Assembly: GCA_945859605.1 (NCBI GenBank)
Contig: OX243815.1
Coordinates: forward strand, 25,081,613 to 25,145,612
Reading direction: 5' to 3'
DNA: 64,000 bases
From: Lumbricus rubellus
Lineage: Eukaryota > Annelida > Clitellata > Crassiclitellata > Lumbricidae
Below are positions 55,825 through 64,000 of the stretch, piece after piece (the first letter of the stretch is position 1; every line of letters starts with the position of its first letter). The position numbers and the translations under genes were made by a program. The notes under the pieces are model-generated. The model was not told the DNA's origin. It ran no database searches and worked only from the letters and a program-made list of their open reading frames with translations.

Positions 55825-56033
55825 ACCTCTGTGTCTCTGTCTGTCTGTCTGTCTCTCTGCCTCTGTCTCTGTGTCTCACTCTCTCTGTGTGTATCTATCT
55901 TTTGTCTCTTTCTGTCTCTGCTTCTGTTTGTATGTCTGTCTGTCTCTAACTCTTGGTGCTGGCTTTGAAATCAGCCAAGTGGTTTGCACTGTCTGTCTGT
56001 ATATCCATCCATCCATCTGTCTGTCTGTCTGTA

Positions 56034-56066
<33 letters not shown>

Positions 56067-56070
56067 GACT
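55825..56070. repeat. (TCTG)n / (TCTC)n microsatellites
   Basis: Two blocks, 55829-55945 and 55990-56068. Confidence 0.93.
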
Positions 56071-57600
56071 CTCTCATTCACTTCCTTCATTGGAAAGTAG
56101 CCTAGCATAATTATGTGACTAAAACTAGGCATTAGTACACATAATAATATATGTACTTAGAATGAAGTGGGATGGGGATGTGTTATGTCTAAGTAATACA
56201 TGCTTTTATGATATATGCATAGCCTGCTGCATTAATGTGGTGGTGGTATGTCTGTTACCACTGAGCCAATCCACACATTGGGCTTAAATGGTGTGTGTTG
56301 GCTTTGAAGCCAGCCAAATGGTTTGCAAGTGGCAGGGTGGCGGCAGACTTTCCTGTCTGAATAGATTAGAGAAGTTGATGTCCTTCCATCCCTCCATCCG
56401 TCCTTCCTTCTGCCTCTAAATGCAGAGTCCCTGCTCTGAGCCTGGATGCAGACGGCAGCTGTAGTTGTAGACACAGCATCATTTGGTTTCTGTTTCGTCC
56501 TATGTGTTAGTCGGAACTATGTTTCTACTCTAATTGCAGAGCTCTGCTTCTTTGGTTTGGTGAGTGTGTTTTCTTCATAAACTGCTTATGATCTGTAGCT
56601 GTGATCTATAGTCCTGTTATTCATCCATTTCCTCTGAAAGCTAATGCCAAGCAAGGGTCCTTCTCATAATCATAAACTTATTATGTCATTAAAATGTTGA
56701 AGACACTGCATGATCAGTATAATGTATATGATCAGCCTGAGTGAAGTACAATTAATTACATGTACTTAGAGTGAAATAGGATGGGTAACATTGGGTGTAT
56801 GTGTTATGTCTAAGTAACATACTTACGTGTTGCAATATGTATAATTAAGACACAATTCATTGGAGAGGCTAAGAAGGTGATTTCTACTGTTATTTGTTGC
56901 CTGATTGGGAATCATCATCATGATCCCCCATAATTAACGTCATCATCATGAGTGATGATGTCATCACCGCCACCATCATTAACACCATTGTTATTGTCCA
57001 TACAGACCAATAATGCTGTGATCAAAATATTGGGTGGGATTTTTAGCTACAGTGATTGATTGACCTGTGAGACATAACAATTATGTATGCGACCATCCCA
57101 AACATAAATATTTGCTGAAACAATCTCTTCTGGGAAATCATAAATTAATGCAAAGTACTAGCAAGTACATATATTTGCATGCATGGAATGCCATAAATTG
57201 TTTGTTAGACGATTATGTGTACTGGTGAAAATGAAAACCTGTCACACTGAGCCGGATGGATGATTTATCATGGGCTGGCAAATTTTGAGCAGCAGAAAAA
57301 CATTAGTAGCTACAGTACTACCATCCACACAAGAGTTGCTGATTGAAGGCTGGAATATATTCATGAGACTGTTGCTTACTTGAGGAGGAGAATAGGTGCA
57401 AGATATAGAAAGTGGTTGGCCATGTAAGCTGAGGTGTTGAAATGACTTTATTGAGCTTGCTATGCGCACTGTCATGATTAATGCATTTCTAACCACGAAG
57501 ATACTCCTAAGTGCACAACTTACTGAGTTAGCCTTCTGAAGCATGCCAAAAACCAGACGGTTGCAGAACTTCAATAATTGGCTACATAGACTAGCTAACT
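56071..57600. other. CpG-poor DNA, nothing recognised
   Basis: GAAGTGGGATGGGGATGTGTTATGTCTAAGTAA at 56162 recurs in diverged form at 56768-56820, an old local duplication. A 110-codon minus frame (57574-57242) shows no known motif. Confidence 0.4.
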
Positions 57601-57805
57601 AGTGGGAGGGACGCAGTGGTGTAGCAGTATGTTCTGCACCTTGTAATAGAAGTGCGGCAGGTTCAAATCTGCATTAAGCCACCGCTTAGCGACCTTGGAC
57701 AAGTTGTCTGTGAGGAAGGCACCGGGAAACCACCTCACTCATCTCATCCAAGGTGGCTTTAAACCAATGGATCTGCCTTCGGGCAGAGAACTCAACCATC
57801 ACTAA
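57601..57805 (+). mobile_element. Chimeric SINE: family A head, family B tail
   Basis: The head TGGTGTAGCAGTATGTTCTGC, GGCAGGTTCAAATCTGC and AAGCCACCGCTTAGCGACCTTGGACAAGTTG follows family A. The tail GTGAGGAAGGCACCGGGAAACCACCTCACTCATC and TGCCTTCGGGCAGAGAACTC follows family B. Confidence 0.8.
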
Positions 57806-57973
57806 ATAGCAAAGAGAAAGCTTTGTTTGAATAATTATAATATTTCTGTTTAAGTGTTTTATAAGTTGCATTTGAGTTTGTCTCTGTACCAGAGTCAACA
57901 CAAACTATATTAATAGCAGCTATAATAAAATTTTAAAAAGTGCAATATAAGAGATTAGGCGTAAAAATTTTTT

Positions 57974-58370
57974 TGTGTTTCCGGTAACCCGACCGACCCA
58001 TTTTTACGGCCGCGACCCAAAGGTTTTTGTAAAAAATTGTATTAAAAAAAATATTTTTTCCAAAATTTTTTTTTTTCCAAAACAAAATTAAATTTAAAAA
58101 TTTTTTTTTTTTTTAACATTTGTGTTGACATAACATAAGAGACGTCAACAAAATGAAATTAATAGGACTGTTTCCAGAGCAGTTTTAGGTGCAGACAGTC
58201 GGGAAATAGGCAGTTTATACTTGCTTAGAACACGTACTTTGTTTCAGCGTGCAAAAAAGACTAGTGGGGTATACTTTTTCGGATAGTCACTGCATAAAAA
58301 TATTTTACAAAATAAAAATATTTTCCGACCTACCTACCCAATTTTTTTTAGCTCTGTTACCGGAAACACA
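57974..58370. mobile_element. MITE with TGTGTTTCCGGTAAC ends
   Basis: 15-bp perfect inverted ends TGTGTTTCCGGTAAC / GTTACCGGAAACACA; the subterminal CCGACCGACCCA and CCGACCTACCTACCCA are direct-like. The interior is T/A-rich and non-coding. Confidence 0.75.
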
Positions 58371-59082
58371 ACATTTTTTTTAGGCCTTAACATGCCAAAC
58401 ATCAAACTTGTAGCAGAGAAAATGTTTGGCTGATTACTTCAACAATGTAGGTTTTCGTTTATGATCCATATTAGGCTATATGGGTGCTTGTCACTGTTCA
58501 TGATTATAAAATGAGTTTTTGGAAATCATTGCCACTGAAGTTTTTTGGCTTTTTTCACTTGTGCTACACGATATTATACTACAAACAGGAAGCATTTAAT
58601 TGTATCCTAAATTTTGCAGTGGTCACATGTTTGCAGTTGATGCTTAATTGATAATTGAGGATAATGTTCCAGCCATAATTACACTGTTTACCTACATCAA
58701 AGCTCTTATGATAATTAATATAATGTGATATCTGTCATGACAATCTCTTTCTATACAATCTAAGTTTCAGTATGAAGTATTCAGCACATGAAAATTCCAG
58801 TAGGATGTTGGAGAAATTGTGTGAAAGTCATGTTCAAACCGAGAAGTCGGTCGAAAAAATGGTGGAATTCACACTTCTGCAATTCGTAACTTCAAGTTGA
58901 AAATGCTGAAATTAACTGCACTTCTGTAATTCCTTCCCTTCAACAATTACTGATTTTGCCACCATGCACCAAATTTAAACTCCAATTGAAGCACTATCAG
59001 TGGGTCAAAATGCTCAATTGTATCTGTGCTGTGCATTGTGTACCTCCTTGTTCAGCATAGCTTATATGAAATTCTTACTTTT
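58371..59082. other. CpG-poor DNA, nothing recognised
   Basis: GTCACATGTTTGCAGTTGATGCTTAATTG at 58622 resembles 49087-49116 (GTCACGTGTCTGCAGCTGATTGCTG), a possible old repeat. Confidence 0.4.
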
Positions 59083-59179
59083 AAATAAATTAGTCGTCTA
59101 CTTTCCACTTTCAGGTACCATGAACAAACACTCCAGCTGAGCTCAAAGTTATGTAGCACTAAATATTTCAGATCAATAA

Positions 59180-59717
59180 TCTATATAAATAAAAATGTAA
59201 CGGCGTACGCACCAAATTGAAAATGATAGGATCTTCCAAAGTAACAGACCGATTCTTTTCAAAATCTCACCAAAACGTTCCATTCTTATACGTGCGTGTT
59301 TTTTGGAATGTGTTTTTTTTTACAAAAAACGCAATCTTTAACAACAATATTTGATCAAATTCGTCGACTATTTGAGCTATACAATTTTAAACTTCGCCCG
59401 TAATGTGCTGTGACGTCATAAGCGAGTTGCATAGTAAAAATGAAAGCGGTGTGTTCCGTTTATGTAGTGCATTTCAACACATTCCATTGGGGCATTTTTG
59501 CTGTCGCTATCGGGCAGGGACGGTGTGAGGGAGGAAAGGAAGGAAAGGAGGGGATGAAGCGGGACGAAGATGGAGGGGAGGGGGAGTGGGAGGGAAAGGG
59601 GAGTGGGAGGGGAGGGCGAGAGGGGGGAGAGGGGGAGGGATGGGGAGGGGGAGGGATGGGGAGGGGGATGGTTGAATGCTCTTTTCAGCCACAACAACGC
59701 GTGGCCGGGTACGCTAG
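59180..59717 (+). mobile_element. Non-autonomous Helitron, complete, 538 bp
   Basis: Starts TCTATATAAATAAAAATG (the 5'-TC typical of Helitrons) and ends ACGCGTGGCCGGGTACGCTAG (hairpin then CTAG), inserted between A (59179) and T (59718) without target duplication. The exact junction is confirmed by the empty site in the inverted copy near 62035. The inside contains a 150-bp polypurine tract; no Rep/helicase gene. Confidence 0.92.
59514..59672 (+). repeat. G-rich polypurine tract
   Basis: Almost only G and A on the plus strand with many GGGAGGGG and GGGGAGGG blocks; potential for triplex or G-quadruplex. Confidence 0.9.
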
Positions 59718-59897
59718 TTATATATAAAACACCTTAAAATCTGTTCGAATAAAAAAACAATTTCCAATAGGCCTATAGAAATTCTTCCTTTATTTTGTTA
59801 TTTAATTTGACCAACTAGTTTGGTCTGAGTTTTCTGGAAAACATGGACATGTTGCATTTGCTTCTTGCAGCTCTGAGCTGTTTCAACTTAGCAAAAT

Positions 59898-60783
59898 TAT
59901 TCTCAGTATTTGTTTGAAGTTCCTTGTAGATAGAAAATGGTATAATTATTCTAGGTCAACACTTTTTTGGGACTGCAGTAAGTAAGCTGTTTATTGCAAT
60001 GATTAAAATTAATTTTGTCACCATTTTCAAATTTTCCATCAGCATTTACCTTTTTGCTTAAGTTTCCACTCAAAGTTTTACATTAATTTATATTATCGTT
60101 GTTTGACATTTTGCTTGTAAATCTCAGTAATGGGTCACTTGACATTGTGAAGTAAGCAAGAAAAATGTATTAAAATTAATCAAATTAAATTATTTACAAT
60201 TTATCAATTAGTTAATTGTTAAAATCTGTGGCCATACTAATAACCCACTAACGATGATGGGTTATAAACTAAAATAAACGAATAAACGTTTTACTACACT
60301 AGATTGCTCTTCATATTATATGATTTTACAACAGACTGTTCATCATTTATGTTTTTACTTTTACAACAGACTATTCATCATTTATTTTATTTTTTTACTT
60401 TTACAGTACAGACTGAGTTAGAAACCAAATGCTTTGGAACCCTTTCACCTAACTAACTGTCCATGTGTTTAAACTCTTTCTTCCTTCTCCTCCTCCTCAA
60501 CCTCCTGTTCATCTTTTCTAAAACTTAAGTTTTTAAATTGTAATCTGAGTCCTTTTTCCATCCACTGTTTAGATCTCACAGTATTGTATAGCATTGCAGT
60601 ACCGGTAGCTCCTTGACTCTAACTCTACTCCCTCATGATATCAAGATGCCAAATAAGTTCATTCACCACAGACTGAATTTTAAATGGTTTTTACAGATTA
60701 GCATGTTCTTCAGAATGTAATGCTATTTGCTCTAATGGTGGGGGTATGCTAGGCAGCAAGAAAGGGGCAGGCTCCAAGCCCTA
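59898..60783. other. CpG-poor DNA, nothing recognised
   Basis: TTTTACAACAGACT-TTCATCATTTAT-TTTTTACTTTTACA is locally repeated at 60326-60405. Confidence 0.4.
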
Positions 60784-61130
60784 ATGAATAGACTTATTCG
60801 CCAGCATTATCTCTCGGGTGATACTCCAACATTTGAAGAACTCTGTCGCCATGCCGATAACAGTTTGTTTTCGGAGGTTCTGACAAGACCCGGCCATGTC
60901 CTCCACGAGTTGCTTCCACCAACGAAACAAATGGGTTATAACCTGCGCCCCAGACACCATGACCGGGTACTGCCACAAGCAGACAATCAAATGAGAAAGA
61001 CATTTATAACTAGAATGTTGTTTACATATTAATTAGTTTGTTTAGTCTTTAAACTTTGTATGTCTTATGTAAAATTTATGTGATACTTGTTCACCAGAGT
61101 GCTGTTTCGCAGCTGGTTAAGAAATAAAGA
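60784..61130 (+). mobile_element. LINE 3' end (ORF2 C-terminus, third family)
   Basis: An 82-codon frame from 60784 ends TAA at 61032. It has the usual C-terminus of Jockey/RTE-like ORF2 proteins: LFSEVLTRPGHVLHELLPP, YNLRPRHHDRVLP, then FITRMLF. It is followed by a short 3' UTR and an AAATAAAG tail. Confidence 0.78.
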
Positions 61131-61867
61131 ATATGCTTACTTACTTTTTTTATTGTAGCTCAGGCTGTCAAGTCGAATTAAACCAGACTGCACTGTTTAG
61201 CAGACATTAATTTTACATGAATTTGAGCATATAACATGGTGACAGCCATGGGCATGTCGAAAATAAGATGGGTGCTGAGGGTGCTGCACTGCATGGGTCG
61301 CAGTTTTGAGGTGCCCGCATTTATAGACATGTGTGTGGTGAACTGGTGGGTTTGTCAGAGGGGGGCCTTTGCTGTACCCATGTCAACGCTATCCTTATTG
61401 CGGCCCTGTCCATGGAGCCCAAATATACATACACGTGTGTGTGTGTGGTCTATGGAGAAGCAATGTGCTGCATATTATCAAAGCAACTTGCTGCAGATAT
61501 CCTTACACAAGTTGTTGCTATAAACCATTGAGACCCATTTGTATGAGATTTTTACTCATACATAACTCTCTAAGATATGCATGGAATTTTCTTTCTCATT
61601 GCTTTTCTGATTGTGTAACGTTGGAGAAGACTTAAATCTATAGAGAAAAATGCAATTTTAGAGAAGAGTTCTAAAGGTTAAGTTAACCCTTTCGCGGGTG
61701 ACCCCATTAACCCAATAGGTATCGGAACAATTCCGGCGGGAATGGGTTAATAGATCATGATGCTTGTTGCACATGACTGTAGCTGGCTTAGAGACTGCAC
61801 TTTGAAATGACCAGTCTAAATTAATTTAGCCAGTCAGAATACAATCGGGAGAGCACTGTTTCATGCG
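61131..61867. other. CpG-poor DNA, nothing recognised
   Basis: A 95-codon plus-strand frame at 61236-61523 starts with ATG but has no known motif. CCCTTTCGCGGGTGACCCCATTAACC at 61688 is unusually CG-rich for the block. Confidence 0.4.
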
Positions 61868-62131
61868 TTTTGCTAAGTTGATAAAGCACAGAGCTGCAAG
61901 AAGCATGTCCATGTTTTCCAGAAAACTCAGACCAAACTAGTTGGTCAAATTAAATAACAAAATAAAGGAAGAATTTCTATATTGGAAATTGTTTTTTTTT
62001 ATTCGAACGGATTTTAAGGTGTTTTTTAATATATAATTATTGATCTGAATATTTAGTGCTGCATAACTTTGAGCTCAGCTGGAGTGTTTGTTCATGGTAC
62101 CTGAAAGTGAAAGTAGGCGACTAATTTATTT
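61868..62131 (-). repeat. Inverted, uninterrupted copy of the Helitron-bearing repeat
   Basis: Matches 59083-59897 in inverse orientation from TTTTGCTAAGTTGATAAAGC to AGTAGGCGACTAATTTATTTAAAA. It lacks the 538-bp Helitron, showing the empty site AATAATTATATA. Confidence 0.92.
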
Positions 62132-64000
62132 AAAATTCCAACATGAATGTTGGAATTAATTTGAATTTTCTGCTGGACATCACAAGCCCATTATATTCAC
62201 CTGATCATTTTGCTCTATGTTTAATCATTGGTGTAGGCTACTTCTTAATGCCAGTGTCATTGGGAAAGAAGCACAATTTTGCTCTATCTTGTTTCAATAT
62301 TCTAAACAGAATTGCTTCTGTGTAATGTAGCATATATCAGTAAATATCAGTCTGCTTCTACCATTGCTACCTACTGTTATCACCCAACATTTTAATTAAA
62401 TCGTTAGCTATGGGCAAATAGCCATATGAACAACATTGCTGTGTATTTTTAAGCCATATTTATTTGACTATGCAGAATTGAAGAGTGAATACTGGAATAT
62501 TCAGATGCTTCCCAGCTATAGGCCTGCCAATCACTTACATGGCATGCATTCATCGTGCTGTTCCTCTGTCTATGGTTACCTATATCTCTGTTTGTCTGCC
62601 TCTGTGCTGATAATAATGTGGATGCATTTATTCTGGTGTGTCCAAATGACTGTTTGGCATACATGTGTGTTTTGGTGTATCAGACAGCATAGCCTGTTTG
62701 TGTGTGTGTCTGCATTCTTCACGAAACATGTCATCACTCCAGAATCCATGCTACATTGTGCATAATGTATGTTTGTGCATATGTATTTATGCATGCATGT
62801 ATGTATATATGTACACAATCTACACATGTTTGTATGTATTAATTTATGTAGGTATGTATGTTTAGATACACTTAATGCTGTACCTTGTAAGTTGTAAATA
62901 CCCAATAAAAGCAAGGTCTTGATCTCCACTTCCAGTCCATACTGGCTCTTAGAATGTCTTGTATATAATAAATCAGCATTGCAGCATTAGCATTGAACTT
63001 TTCAAGGTTGATTTGCACAAGAGTTTTTTGACCAGTTTTCTATGTATTTGTAGGAGATACATGCCAGAGATGATATAACATACTTCTAATATCTTTTATG
63101 TAGATTTTGGGAAATAATGTTGTTTCATGCAGGAGCTATTTTGTGAGTTGGCGTACAGGTTTGTGTTTATTGAAAGACTTGTAAACAATTGGATATGTTA
63201 ACAGTTAACAGACTGGGTTGTCAAAATGTGAAAGACAGATTTTTGGTTTTTCCTTCCATTGGAAATCCCACACCAGGTTTCCACATGGCAAAACATTTGT
63301 TAGTTATATTGGTTTTTTCCGGAGTGGGTTGAACATAAATTATAGATGACGCAGATCATTGTGTGTTGTTTAACCTTGGAAGTCAGGCAATTGGTTAACA
63401 GCTAATAGTTTACAGGTGGATGCTTTGTCTGTCTCTTAGTCTCTCCTTTTCTCTGTCTCTCTAACTGTGTCCCTGTCTTTCCATGCATTTCTTTGTCTGG
63501 CTGTGTCTGGAAATATATCTCTCACAATTGTCTTAAGTGCTTTCGAGTCAATGCTTTCCACTTTATTGTTGTTTCCATGCAGTTCTGTGCTCTTTCTTTT
63601 TGTCCTTAAATCTCTGATTGTACTACTGGATTGAGTACTATATCTGCTGGACTTGTTGGTAACTTCTTGAAATGTACAAGTGCTATCTTAGATTCAGAAT
63701 TGATTTTTGCTGGGATTACGTCGTAACTAGACAAAGTGTGCAATGAGATCTTGAAGTTAAGAGAATTCAGTGTATACAAATTTTTTTGAGTTATGTAGTG
63801 CATCAGTGCTGTGTGGATCTTCTTGTTCAAACTCCATAACTCTGCTTGCAGCTGTACGGTATAGGCTTCTTTAGCATTCAGTATAAAATTTAAACCTAAA
63901 ATCCTTACAGTGAGCACTCATACTTACCTTCAACCACTATACCATTTCCTTGTGAGACAGCCTGCACACACGATTTTTGGAAATATTGGTGTCTTGGTTG
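62132..64000. other. CpG-poor DNA to the window end
   Basis: Contains a TATG/TGTA microsatellite (62760-62870), AATAAAAG at 62903 (a possible polyadenylation signal, unassigned) and a small TCTG/TCTC tract (63425-63475). A 103-codon minus frame (63917-63606) has no recognisable motif. Confidence 0.4.

Larger units (their letters stand above)
59083..59897 (+). repeat. Host repeat copy carrying a Helitron
   Basis: 59083-59179 plus 59718-59897 together match, in inverse orientation, 61868-62131. Family unknown; about 275 bp without the insertion. Confidence 0.88.

Noticed and set aside
57242..57574. 110-codon minus-strand frame as a gene
   Set aside because: No ATG in a good context, no known motif and no splice support in CpG-poor AT-rich DNA.
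61236..61635. Overlapping plus-strand frames of 66-95 codons
   Set aside because: Three frames overlap without any recognisable motif or splice sites, as expected by chance.
63606..63917. 103-codon minus-strand frame as an exon
   Set aside because: It begins at a non-ATG codon, no family was recognised, and the frame could arise by chance; it is kept only as a note in the terminal stretch.

Overview
The window looks like nuclear DNA of an invertebrate animal. It has multi-exon genes with long introns, at least ten transposon and retroposon families, abundant microsatellites, and metazoan-only protein families. The palindromic octamer TAGGCCTA (usually inside GTAGGCCTAC or ATAGGCCTAT) recurs all over the first 25 kb and again at 39-48 kb. 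Together with the gene content this fits a marine deuterostome, perhaps an echinoderm, but the phylum is inferred and not proven. There is no bacterial gene, CRISPR array or intact rRNA/tRNA gene.

Gene 1 (541-14882, minus strand) is the best-supported gene. Ten coding exons can be joined with correct GT/AG sites and matching phases into 1569 nt, a complete 522-residue docking protein of the DOK family. It has an N-terminal PH domain, an IRS-type PTB domain with both phosphotyrosine-binding arginines, and a long disordered tail with tyrosines and polyproline. Its introns carry a decayed mariner, a large fold-back element, two hAT-like MITEs, a perfect 34-bp palindrome and several satellites.

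Region 14.9-25 kb is intergenic and repeat-filled: two tRNA-derived SINE families, a hAT-type element with a LINE nested in it, a second hAT-type element with a perfect 8-bp target duplication, and microsatellites.

Gene 2 (at least 33374-37793, plus strand, probably from 28527 or further upstream) encodes a large, mostly disordered protein with two basic motifs typical of the synaptopodin-2/myopodin family of muscle and actin-associated proteins. Four 3' exons join in frame for 669 residues; its 5' end is not resolved. It sits in a CpG-poor stretch (about 25-38.7 kb).

Region 38.7-47.6 kb is again CpG-richer and repeat-filled (fold-back element copy 2, MITEs, a Helitron end, trinucleotide arrays). 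A TATA-like promoter with a possible untranslated first exon lies at 47.18-47.46 kb. From about 48 kb to the window end the DNA turns CpG-poor again and holds one candidate first coding exon (53375-53409, plus), a 21-bp minisatellite, LINE 3' ends, a chimeric SINE, and a Helitron whose exact ends are shown by an uninterrupted inverted copy of its host repeat 2.2 kb away. The alternation of CpG-rich and CpG-poor blocks fits the mosaic gene-body methylation known for invertebrates.
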